A stretch of 64,000 bases of DNA from Phosphitispora fastidiosa. GTDB lineage: Bacteria; Bacillota; Thermincolia; Thermincolales; UBA2595. The stretch spans positions 1-64,000 of the forward strand of contig NZ_JAHHUL010000017.1 of the NCBI RefSeq assembly GCF_019008365.1, written 5' to 3'. The notes beneath the pieces are model-generated. The model was given only the letters and a program-made list of their open reading frames with translations. It did not search any database and had not been told where the DNA came from. The stretch's first letter is position 1. Every line of letters begins with the position of its first letter. A program made the translations under genes and the position numbers. Shown here piece after piece: positions 1 through 7,735 of this stretch.

Positions 1-82
1 GATGCCGATGAGACATGCATTCTGAGCTAGCCGGAAGCCCCCATCCTCTACACGAAGTATAGGTGGGGGAGGTTCACATTTT
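1..82 (+). ncRNA. possible 3' part of a 6S RNA (ssrS), truncated by the window edge
   Basis: The segment ends in an interrupted GC-rich hairpin, with CCCCCATCCT at about 38-47 pairing with AGGTGGGGGA at about 61-70. It is preceded by GAGCTAGCCGGAAGCC and followed by GGTTCACA. From memory, this layout (a late closing stem followed by GGTTCA) resembles the 3' half of clostridial 6S RNAs. The 5' half is outside the window, so the pairing that defines 6S RNA cannot be tested. A simple terminator or attenuator ahead of pepF is the main alternative. Weak identification. Confidence 0.3.
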
Positions 83-101
83 GAGTATGAAATACTATAA
101 T
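73..101 (+). promoter_or_regulatory. candidate sigma-A promoter of pepF
   Basis: TTCACA at 73-78 and TATAAT at 96-101 are separated by 17 bases, 28 bases before the pepF ATG. The -10 is a perfect consensus and the -35 has one mismatch. The -35 overlaps the end of the GC-rich hairpin that may close a 6S RNA. Confidence 0.5.
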
Positions 102-129
102 AAAGAAAAAACGCTGCGGAGGTATCTTA

Positions 130-1935
130 ATGAACGAAACCAGCCAGACATTTCAGGAAAGAAAAAATATTCCGGAGCAGTATCTCTGGAAACTTAAGGA
201 TATTTACCCCAGTGAGGAACTGTGGGAAAAGGACTTTCAGGCCATACCGGGTTATGTGGACCAGATACAGCAGTACCGCGGCTGTGTGGCCGATACAGCA
301 GAGAATCTGTATAACACCCTTGACCTGCAGAATAAAACCTCTGAGATCCTGGAACGGGTAGCTGCTTATGCCATGCTGCACAGGGACAAAAATACGGCTG
401 ACCAGCACAACCAGGGACTCTCTGACAGGGCTGTTGCCCTTAGTGTCCAGGTGGAAAGCAGGCTTTCCTTCATCATGCCGGAAATCCTGGAATTAGTCCC
501 GGAAAAACTCGAGTCTTTTTTAGCGGAAGATGGGAGGCTGCAGAAATACCGCCACTTCCTGGAGAATCTCCAGCGTCAGAGAAACCACTTCCGCTCCCCG
601 GAAGAAGAAGAAATAATGGCTTTAACGGGTGAAATGGCACAGGCGCCCGGAACCATCTTCAGCCTCCTGACCAATGCAGATATGGAATTCCCCGAGATAG
701 AAGCAGCCGGGGAAAAAATCCGGCTTACCCAGGGCAATTTCATAGATTTCATGCAGAATCCGGTTCGCGAGGTAAGACAGAACGCCTTTAACTCCCTTTA
801 CGAGACTTTTGCCGCCTCTTCCAATACCATTGGAGCAACTTACAGCAGCAGTATCAAAGCAGACCTGTTCCAGGCCCGGGTACGGCGCTATGACTCTGCC
901 CTGGAAGCAGCCCTGGACCCCGACAACCTCCCGGTCTCCTTTTATGACAGGCTGCTGGAATCTGTACACCGTCATTTACCGGCAGTCCACCGTTATATGG
1001 AGCTAAAAAAGAAACGTCTAGGGGTTGATGAACTGCGGGCCTATGACTTATATTTGCCATTAACCGGTGAGAGCAATTGGAAACCAACCATAGAGGTGGC
1101 CCAGCAGACAGTTATCAACGGGCTTTCCGTGATGGGTGAGGAGTATACAGCCCTCCTGGAAAAAGGCTTCCGGAACCGCTGGCTTGATGTCTATGAGACC
1201 AAAGGCAAAAGAAGCGGCGCCTATTCTATGGGAGTTTACGGAATACATCCCTATGTCCTGCTGAATTACCAGCCCAGTATGGAGAACGTATTTACCATAG
1301 CTCATGAAATGGGGCATGCCCTGCACAGCCATTATACCAATGAAACTCAGCCTTATGTCTACAGCCACTATCCCATTCTGCTGGCAGAGGTGGCTTCAAC
1401 TGTCAATGAGGCGCTGCTCTTCCACCACCTGCTGGCCCAGGCTGAGCCTGATGAAAAAGCCGCTTTGCTGGAAAAAAACCTGGAACAGTTCCGGACCACC
1501 GTATTCCGGCAAATACTGTTTGCCGAGTTTGAGCAAAAAATCCATGCTATGGCTGAAGCAGGGGAGCCTCTCACTCCGGCCCGGTTCAGTGAGGTTTACG
1601 GGAAGCTGCTGGAGGAATACTATGGCCCCCATCTGGTCCTGGATGACCACATCCGGGGCGAGTGGGCCAGAATCCCCCACTTTTACTCGGCCTTTTATGT
1701 TTATAAATACGCCACAGGTTTTTCGGCTGCAATTGCCATCTCTGAGATGGTCTTAAAAGAAGGCAAAGGCTTTGTTGATCGTTATGTGGAATTCCTGAAA
1801 AGCGGGGGTTCTGACTATCCCCTGGAAACACTAAGGAAAGCGGGAGTTGACCTGGCAAGCGGTGAGCCGGTGGATAAAGCCCTTGACCTCTTTGAACAGC
1901 GCCTGGAGGAATTTGAACAAAGCTTCCTCACATAA
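130..1935 (+). CDS. pepF: oligoendopeptidase F (M3B family metallopeptidase)
   Basis: A 601-residue cytoplasmic zinc peptidase expected to hydrolyse short oligopeptides, which suits recycling of imported or intracellular peptides. The catalytic motif HEMGH sits at residues 392-396 in the usual TIAHEMGHALH context, and the third zinc ligand is the Glu in LAEVAST at about residue 420. The length is normal for PepF (about 600). The N-terminal helical region (LSFIMPEI, the FRSPEEEE area) matches the family's M3 N-terminal domain. The start is supported by GCGGAGG eight bases before the ATG. It stands alone on the plus strand and converges on the long minus-strand signalling operon. Confidence 0.95.
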   Translation: MNETSQTFQERKNIPEQYLWKLKDIYPSEELWEKDFQAIPGYVDQIQQYRGCVADTAENLYNTLDLQNKTSEILERVAAYAMLHRDKNTADQHNQGLSDRAVALSVQVESRLSFIMPEILELVPEKLESFLAEDGRLQKYRHFLENLQRQRNHFRSPEEEEIMALTGEMAQAPGTIFSLLTNADMEFPEIEAAGEKIRLTQGNFIDFMQNPVREVRQNAFNSLYETFAASSNTIGATYSSSIKADLFQARVRRYDSALEAALDPDNLPVSFYDRLLESVHRHLPAVHRYMELKKKRLGVDELRAYDLYLPLTGESNWKPTIEVAQQTVINGLSVMGEEYTALLEKGFRNRWLDVYETKGKRSGAYSMGVYGIHPYVLLNYQPSMENVFTIAHEMGHALHSHYTNETQPYVYSHYPILLAEVASTVNEALLFHHLLAQAEPDEKAALLEKNLEQFRTTVFRQILFAEFEQKIHAMAEAGEPLTPARFSEVYGKLLEEYYGPHLVLDDHIRGEWARIPHFYSAFYVYKYATGFSAAIAISEMVLKEGKGFVDRYVEFLKSGGSDYPLETLRKAGVDLASGEPVDKALDLFEQRLEEFEQSFLT

Positions 1936-1947
1936 AGGCAATAAAAA

Positions 1948-1978
1948 GGAAGTGCCTCAAAATTCCAGAGACACTTCC
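1948..1978 (-). terminator. Rho-independent terminator of the signalling operon
   Basis: On the minus strand GGAAGTGtCTC pairs with GAGgCACTTCC and is followed by TTTTTATT. The stem overlaps the last codons and stop of the sensor gene that ends at 1957. It lies between convergent genes and could also slow plus-strand transcription of pepF. Confidence 0.8.
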
Positions 1979-3237
1979 GTGCCACAACCCGATATTCCCT
2001 TATCCCGCTTATCTGTTACGGAAACATCTGCACCCTGGCGGCTGTTACGCTGCCGGTTGGAAAATACGACATCAAATATAAGGGTTGTCCCGTACTTTGA
2101 TGTGAAAAGAACCATTTTATCTACAAAACCGAAAATTAAGCTGAACCCACAACCCGCCGAAATTTTTGTGGAAAAACCCTTATAAAAAATCATTTCAGGA
2201 AGTACATCAAAATCCATACCGGGGCCCTGATCTTCAAATATAAATTTCATTGAGTAATCACTTACTTTTCTAATAATAAATACCCCTGCCCCTGCGTGTT
2301 TGATAATATTGGCTGCCGCTTCCGCAATACAGAGCAGTACTTTCATTGAACCTTCATATTCAGAATACAGTGAATTTATGATTCGCTTTGCTTCCCTTCT
2401 GGCCAAAGTAACATCTTCTTGGGTCCTAATCCGTATTTCCAAAACTTTTTCGCCTTCAACTGTATGCTGCCGCACCTCTTCCCGCCCGACCAGGGACAGT
2501 TTTCCCTGAGTGACCGCGTAAATGACGTCTCTGTAGACAGCAAATATCTTTTCTCTTTGCCGTTTGGTAACCACAAGCTCTGACTCTAAAATTTCCTGGG
2601 ACTTCTTTAACTGACCGACTACAACCCTGTACTGCAGTGCTAAAACCACTACCACCCCAGCCAACAGCAGCCCCAAAGCAAAAATTGCCCAAATCTGCTG
2701 TTGAATATAACCATTAGCATCACTGGTGATTTTCATCCTGTATTTTTTGCCGTCTAACACATGATCAAAAGACCCTTGGGCAATATAACCATGCCCGTTA
2801 TACCAAACAGACCGGGTGCCGAGATTAATATAATCAGCCACCCTGGCAGAAATCCTTTCCGGCCAGGTCAGTTTTCTCTGCATACCGACATCAACAGATA
2901 CCAGACTGTAAAAACTATCTGTTCCGGAATCAAAACCGGAAATTTCGATATTTAAAATGTTCCGGTATTTTCCCCTGTTGTGGTTAATCTCTGATTGAAG
3001 CTGTTTACTCAATTGCTTATTAAGATTCCGGTATAGGTCTTTATTTTCTGACGGACTTTCTATGACATGTATTAGCAAACTGGCTTCAAGTTCGATATCA
3101 CGAACAAAATTTTTATACATTATATCCCGATAAGCAATAAACTGTGTGACAATTACCAAGCCCAATATGAAATATGCAACAATACCCGTATATACTGCGA
3201 AATAGCTGTTAGACTTTTTTAAAGTCTTTCGGTTCAT
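1957..3237 (-). CDS. membrane sensor with RsbW/SpoIIAB-like ATPase domain
   Basis: A 426-residue protein with a membrane segment at about 13-32, an extracytoplasmic region of about 150 residues, and a second membrane segment at about 180-203. A short linker leads to a GHKL ATPase domain of the anti-sigma-factor kinase type: the N-box shows ANIIKHAG, followed by EDQGPGMD, GCGFSLIFGF and TTLIFDV. No HisKA phospho-acceptor helix is visible, so it is more likely a serine kinase or anti-sigma-type switch than an orthodox histidine kinase. It is the last gene of a seven-gene operon and directly follows the STAS protein that would be its natural partner. A stretch before the ATPase (DVIYAVTQGKLSL) recurs in the HD-GYP fusion protein upstream. 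Confidence 0.75.
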   Translation of the reverse strand: MNRKTLKKSNSYFAVYTGIVAYFILGLVIVTQFIAYRDIMYKNFVRDIELEASLLIHVIESPSENKDLYRNLNKQLSKQLQSEINHNRGKYRNILNIEISGFDSGTDSFYSLVSVDVGMQRKLTWPERISARVADYINLGTRSVWYNGHGYIAQGSFDHVLDGKKYRMKITSDANGYIQQQIWAIFALGLLLAGVVVVLALQYRVVVGQLKKSQEILESELVVTKRQREKIFAVYRDVIYAVTQGKLSLVGREEVRQHTVEGEKVLEIRIRTQEDVTLARREAKRIINSLYSEYEGSMKVLLCIAEAAANIIKHAGAGVFIIRKVSDYSMKFIFEDQGPGMDFDVLPEMIFYKGFSTKISAGCGFSLIFGFVDKMVLFTSKYGTTLIFDVVFSNRQRNSRQGADVSVTDKRDKGISGCGTEVSLEF

Positions 3238-3255
3238 ATGTTTTTCATCAACTCC

Positions 3256-3597
3256 TCAGCTAAGACACTCAAATGAATCCTCACCCATTAACTCAGGGAT
3301 ACTGAGCAAATCAAATACTTCATATATTTCTTTGGGAATTCGTGTTACCATTACTTTAATATCCTGTTCCCGTAAATCTTTCATCACATTTATAAGTGTG
3401 CCAATACCGGTAGAATCAACAAATTCGATTCCTAAAAAATCCAAATGAACTTCGGTCAATCCGTCAGGCAGCCGTTCCACACACAGGCACAGCCGTTCCA
3501 CACACAGGCGCAGCTGTTCAACTGTCGAAATTTCCAGCTCACCCGATAGTTTTAAGCAGATAAGGGATTTTCCGTTACTGGTTTCAATCTCTAACAT
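3256..3597 (-). CDS. STAS-domain anti-sigma factor antagonist
   Basis: A 113-residue single STAS domain like SpoIIAA/RsbV. The core LDFLGIEFVDSTGIGTLINV carries the Ser (D-S-T-G) that such proteins have phosphorylated by an RsbW-type kinase and dephosphorylated by a PP2C enzyme; both partners are encoded in this operon. The ATG at 3597 is preferred over the one at 3612, because GGAGG lies inside the longer reading and 8-9 bases before 3597. Oddity: the first helix contains a 7-residue tandem duplication (LCVERLCLCVERL) caused by a 21-bp direct repeat. Confidence 0.9.
   Translation of the reverse strand: MLEIETSNGKSLICLKLSGELEISTVEQLRLCVERLCLCVERLPDGLTEVHLDFLGIEFVDSTGIGTLINVMKDLREQDIKVMVTRIPKEIYEVFDLLSIPELMGEDSFECLS
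3469..3510. repeat. 21-bp in-frame tandem duplication inside the STAS gene
   Basis: CAGCCGTTCCACACACAGGC plus one base occurs twice back to back (3469-3489 and 3490-3510), differing only in the last base. It adds exactly seven codons to the STAS protein in the region of helix 1. The near-identity suggests recent slippage. Confidence 0.9.
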
Positions 3598-3612
3598 ATA
3601 GCTAACCTCCAT

Positions 3613-5385
3613 TTAATCCGCGTTTAATTTTTCAATTTCCAGCTTCCCGTCCGGTTTAATATATGCTTTGACACTTCTGGACAGCCGGTTAAATTGATAT
3701 TTCCCGAAACTCGATTTCACAGTTACTGCCGGATGAACTACCTGGGCCTTCAGGACCGAGCCTTCATTGATCTCAACAATACAAATCACATCTGCATTGG
3801 AACCTAATTCCTTTACATTTGCTATACCGGCTGCGCTAAGCCGGCCACCCCTGACTACAGCATTAATGTTGTTAATGTTGATATTCCCTCCTGCTGACAG
3901 TTTTGAAATTATGACCCCGCGTCCTGTAATCGTGATATCACCGGTGGCATTAATAACCGAATTTTGCACATAGCCTGCAGTTATGTGGGAAGGTTCTGTG
4001 AAGTTGTTATCTTCCTGCATTTTCCGCAGTATTCCTTCCACGGTCTTCAAAATATTTAAGACTTCCTGCCCGTTATTAATTCTTGAGGGATTGATGCCTG
4101 TCAGCTTCTGCAGGTATTCCAGGTCACGCATATATTCAGCCGATAGGGAAACTTTACTGGAATTAATAATCTCAAATATTTCTTCAATTAACTTTGGCAG
4201 CATCTTAAATTTGATATCAATCAACAGTTGAAAAAGTCTGCCTTCACCCTGCTGTAAATCATTAAGCTTAAATGAATGATGCTTTTTCAACACCTGAACA
4301 GCCTGTAACAAACCATAAATTAAGGAAAATACCTTTTTGAGATGAGGCAGCAGCCTGTTCAAGACAATGGCCGCACCACCGGCATTAAGCTCACTGCTGA
4401 TTACATTTTTAAAGAGATTCATATTACCGCCGGCATATAATACAGCCTGAATAACATTACCATGGACAATGATATCTCTGCCTGCTTTAAGGGAAAATCC
4501 TTCCAGTACATCACCCCAAACAACAATATCCCCTTTAAAGGAAACGTTCCCCAGATTTACATCTACATCCCCGGGGACTGTGTACACCGGGATAACCTTA
4601 AGTACCTTTTGCCGCCGTCCATCCAACACCGGTCTGCCGGCATATGAAGCCACCGCCACCGTATTGTTTTTTAATAGTCTGACACCGTCACCTGCAAGTA
4701 TCTGAACATCCTGGGGAGGTTCAGGTTCAATGGGTTCCCCAAATAAATCAACACCACCCGCCCCTTGAACCGCTTCAGTTTTTACAGCCAACACCTGCCC
4801 CACCTCTACCGACAGGTCCTGAGGTTTTTGGAAGGGATTTTCCTGTGGACTGCCGGCAGCCGTCTTTTCAAGGAAAGTATATTCAATTACCGCATTTTGG
4901 CTTGGCGTTGCGGGACGACCCCTTGCAATAAGGACTTTCTGCTCCCCTTCGGTATTGTATTCACAGATTCGTGAAACAGCCTGTTCACTTACACTGGCAA
5001 TGCCCCGCTCTTTTAATAATTGCATAACTTCCCGGGGAGAAATTTTCCTTGGCGGAATCTCCGCCGCCGTCACAGTTCCAACCCTGGCTTGCAGACAGGA
5101 AGGGCAGTCTCTTACCCTGAATTCCCTGCCAAAACAGCGGTTAACAACCATGAAAGCACTAAGCCGGTCATCAGTAATTTCAACACTCATTTCCAAGTAT
5201 GGTTCCTGACTGTGGGTTTCGATTCTGATATCATCTTCAGCAGCAACAATAACAGCTTTTGTAACAGTTTCCCCATTAACCAGTACCGTAAGGTTATGTA
5301 ATGGTTCAATTGTGGGATATCTCCCCCCCTGCCGGGGATTAATTACAGTTACTTTGCCTTCAGTAATTGTTATAGATCCATCCAC
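3613..5385 (-). CDS. FapA / DUF342 polymer-like protein
   Basis: About 590 residues. The central and C-terminal parts show the repeated beta-helix-like segments of the DUF342/FapA family: GDIVVWGDVLEGFSLKAGRD, HGNVIQAVLYAGGNMNL and later GDITITGRGVIISKLSAGGN. A helical insertion lies between them at about residues 370-480. FapA-type proteins occur near flagellar and c-di-GMP genes, but their biochemical role is not settled. The frame is open to a TTG at 5409 overlapping the phosphatase stop. The GTG at 5385 has the better ribosome site (GAGAGGTG), so it is listed. It sits between the PP2C phosphatase and the STAS gene with tight spacing, implying co-transcription. Confidence 0.8.
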   Translation of the reverse strand: MDGSITITEGKVTVINPRQGGRYPTIEPLHNLTVLVNGETVTKAVIVAAEDDIRIETHSQEPYLEMSVEITDDRLSAFMVVNRCFGREFRVRDCPSCLQARVGTVTAAEIPPRKISPREVMQLLKERGIASVSEQAVSRICEYNTEGEQKVLIARGRPATPSQNAVIEYTFLEKTAAGSPQENPFQKPQDLSVEVGQVLAVKTEAVQGAGGVDLFGEPIEPEPPQDVQILAGDGVRLLKNNTVAVASYAGRPVLDGRRQKVLKVIPVYTVPGDVDVNLGNVSFKGDIVVWGDVLEGFSLKAGRDIIVHGNVIQAVLYAGGNMNLFKNVISSELNAGGAAIVLNRLLPHLKKVFSLIYGLLQAVQVLKKHHSFKLNDLQQGEGRLFQLLIDIKFKMLPKLIEEIFEIINSSKVSLSAEYMRDLEYLQKLTGINPSRINNGQEVLNILKTVEGILRKMQEDNNFTEPSHITAGYVQNSVINATGDITITGRGVIISKLSAGGNININNINAVVRGGRLSAAGIANVKELGSNADVICIVEINEGSVLKAQVVHPAVTVKSSFGKYQFNRLSRSVKAYIKPDGKLEIEKLNAD

Positions 5386-5401
5386 AATAAATAAGCACCT
5401 C

Positions 5402-6592
5402 TCATTCAACCTTTAAAACAATAAGTGTAATATCATCTCTCTGTTCACATGAACCGATATGCTCCATCAGGCGCATCGACAAAAAATCTCCCAAAGCCGC
5501 TGCTCCAAGGCAGTAATAATCCTTTAGGGATTCTGCCGCCCGCTGAAGACCGAACTGTTCACCCTGGATATTTTTAGCTTCAACCAGGCCATCTGAATAA
5601 AAAAGCACAATATCACCACTGCCTAATTTTATTGTCTGCATGTTATATGACTGCTCAGGACGCCCACCAACAAAAAATCCTTTGCTCTTTAATAACTGAA
5701 CTTGTCCCGAGCCTGCTTTGAGGATTAAAGGAGGATTATGTCCCGCACTAGCATAAAAAAGCGCTTTCTGCAGTGGGTTATATAATGTATAGAACATGGT
5801 CAGGAACATCCCATTTACCGATAAATCGGGATATAAACTGCGGTTAATCTCTGACAAGACCACATTTGGAGCAATGTCCTGCTGGGCAAAAGAACGGGTT
5901 AATGTCCTGGCAATTGCCGTAAACAGCGCAGCCGGAATCCCCTTCCCCATAACATCACCAATAGCAATTCCCAGGTTCTGGTGCCGGGTAATGATAAAAT
6001 CATAAAAATCACCACTGGTCTCATGTGTCGGTACAGCACGCCCCCAAAGCGTTATCCCCTTAACCTCCGGTATCTTTTGGGGCAAAAGACTTTGCTGAAT
6101 ACTGCCGGCCAGTTCAATTTCTTTACGCAGGCTTTTTTGCCTGGCGCTCGTAAACGCATTCTTGAACTGTTCAATTCCGAAAGCCAGCTCAGTTGCCATA
6201 TGATGCAGTATTTCCGTTAAGGTTTCACTTTTCCCCTCGGGACAGTATAAGGTAATGCTTCCGGTGACAATATTGCAGTTGAATATTGGAATTCCTATTA
6301 CATCCAGGGAAGGTTCGCCCCCTCTTCCCAGATCCTTAATTCCTAAAGTCTTGACTAAAACCGGAGCTTTTTTACAGATAATACTCTTGTTTATTTCATA
6401 GTCCATATTGGAGACGGTCAAATCATCTATGCTCCAGCCTGCTTCAAAATAACCCAGCCGATGCCGGCTGTTGCCTCCGTTTAACCATATACTGCAGCAT
6501 TTCAATCCGATTTCACTGCATATCTCTCTACATAGGGTCGTAAAACCGGCTTCGCTATTCTCCCGCCACAATGTTGAACAAACAAGGTACAT
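5402..6592 (-). CDS. RsbU/SpoIIE-type PP2C phosphatase with N-terminal GAF-like region
   Basis: 396 residues. The C-terminal ~230 residues are a PPM/PP2C serine phosphatase with SGDFYDF, GDVMGKGIPAA, SAGHNPP, SDGLVEA and QRDDITL; the acidic residues of these motifs bind the metals. The N-terminal ~150 residues (IGLKCCSIWL to GIPIFNCNIVTGSITLY) look like a GAF-type sensory domain, followed by a helical linker (IELAGSIQQSLLPQ) typical of RsbU-like enzymes. It should dephosphorylate the STAS protein two genes downstream. Upstream in-frame stops force the ATG at 6592; its ribosome site is weak. Confidence 0.9.
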   Translation of the reverse strand: MYLVCSTLWRENSEAGFTTLCREICSEIGLKCCSIWLNGGNSRHRLGYFEAGWSIDDLTVSNMDYEINKSIICKKAPVLVKTLGIKDLGRGGEPSLDVIGIPIFNCNIVTGSITLYCPEGKSETLTEILHHMATELAFGIEQFKNAFTSARQKSLRKEIELAGSIQQSLLPQKIPEVKGITLWGRAVPTHETSGDFYDFIITRHQNLGIAIGDVMGKGIPAALFTAIARTLTRSFAQQDIAPNVVLSEINRSLYPDLSVNGMFLTMFYTLYNPLQKALFYASAGHNPPLILKAGSGQVQLLKSKGFFVGGRPEQSYNMQTIKLGSGDIVLFYSDGLVEAKNIQGEQFGLQRAAESLKDYYCLGAAALGDFLSMRLMEHIGSCEQRDDITLIVLKVE

Positions 6593-6654
6593 GATTCTTT
6601 CATTATTTATGCCTTCCGCTTTAAGCCCTCCCTTCCAGGAACTCTCGTATACCG

Positions 6655-7725
6655 CTATGGTTCTTCGACAACAATTGTTTGAATGAAATACTCGGGATTT
6701 GCTTCCAGGTCTATTTCAAAAGGAGGGGCTACCCTGGCTCCCAGCCTGTTTTTAAAAACCCGGACCACCGGACGGGAGGGGTGATTCTTGTTTGCCCTGG
6801 TAACCAAAGCCTGTACTCCTGAATTCAATTGGACCACAGAACCGATAGGAAACACCGCAATTATTCCCACAAACACCTTCAGTATTTCAGGATCAAACCA
6901 GATGCCACCATACTTAATGAGGTATTGAATGGCCTGATGAGGCAATACCAGTTGTTTATTAGACCCAAGGCCTACAAAATTGTCATATATGGCAGTAACT
7001 GCTACTATCCTGGCATACTCGCAAATCTCGTCCCCGGCCAAGCCCCGGGGGTAACCCGAGCCGTCGAATTTTTCATGGTGCTGTAAGGCTACATGTGCCG
7101 ACATCAGGCTGACCCCCTCCTTTTTTCTTAAAATCTGAAATCCCAGCTCCGGGTGTTTCAAAATCTGTTTATTTTCTTCCGGTGAAAGGGGTGTCGGCTT
7201 TTTTAGCAGCTCCGGAGGCAGCAAAATAACCCCGATGTCGTGGAATAAAGCCCCACATGCCAGCTGTCTCAGCTGTTTGTCATTATATCCCATGCCTAAA
7301 CCGGTGATTACAGAGAGAACGGTAGTATTTACACTATGGTAGAAGCCTTCATCATTGGCTGCCCGCATATCAATGAGTGCAACTAACAAGTCTCGGGATG
7401 TAACCAGTTCTGAAACTAAGTCATCGACGACTTTATTTACCCTTCTAATATCAAAATCAGACCGCAGACGCAGATTGGTCACCACATCCCTGGCTACACT
7501 TAGAGCTTCCAGACGCGTTTGATTAGAAACTACTTCGTCATATTCCACTTTGCCAATATTTTCATCCCGTACGTATATGGCGGGAACACCGATATCCTTT
7601 AACCGCTGGATATACCGGGCATCAATGTGCACACCTTTATTAAGGAGGATTTCTCCTGTAGACCCGATTATTGCCCGCTCCACAATCATTCCGGGTTTAA
7701 CTTTATCCACTGGAATCACCCGCAT
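6655..7725 (-). CDS. HD-GYP domain protein with degenerate HDIGK motif
   Basis: 356 residues. The start is the ATG at 7725 behind TTGAGGTG, giving MRVIPVDKVKPGM. After an N-terminal DUF3391-like segment comes an HD-GYP domain, normally a c-di-GMP phosphodiesterase, with FHDIGVILLPPELLKKP and HHEKFDGSGYPRGL. The Lys that normally follows HDIG is Val, so metal or substrate binding may be altered. The C-terminal ~100 residues (FPIGSVVQLNSG and on) form the small beta domain seen in this subfamily. It has a paralogue of the same layout at 22822-23898. Confidence 0.88.
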   Translation of the reverse strand: MRVIPVDKVKPGMIVERAIIGSTGEILLNKGVHIDARYIQRLKDIGVPAIYVRDENIGKVEYDEVVSNQTRLEALSVARDVVTNLRLRSDFDIRRVNKVVDDLVSELVTSRDLLVALIDMRAANDEGFYHSVNTTVLSVITGLGMGYNDKQLRQLACGALFHDIGVILLPPELLKKPTPLSPEENKQILKHPELGFQILRKKEGVSLMSAHVALQHHEKFDGSGYPRGLAGDEICEYARIVAVTAIYDNFVGLGSNKQLVLPHQAIQYLIKYGGIWFDPEILKVFVGIIAVFPIGSVVQLNSGVQALVTRANKNHPSRPVVRVFKNRLGARVAPPFEIDLEANPEYFIQTIVVEEP

Positions 7726-7735
7726 AGTATTCACC

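Noticed and set aside
3469-3510. Frameshift in the STAS gene
   Set aside because: The duplication is 21 bp and keeps the frame; the STAS core downstream is intact.
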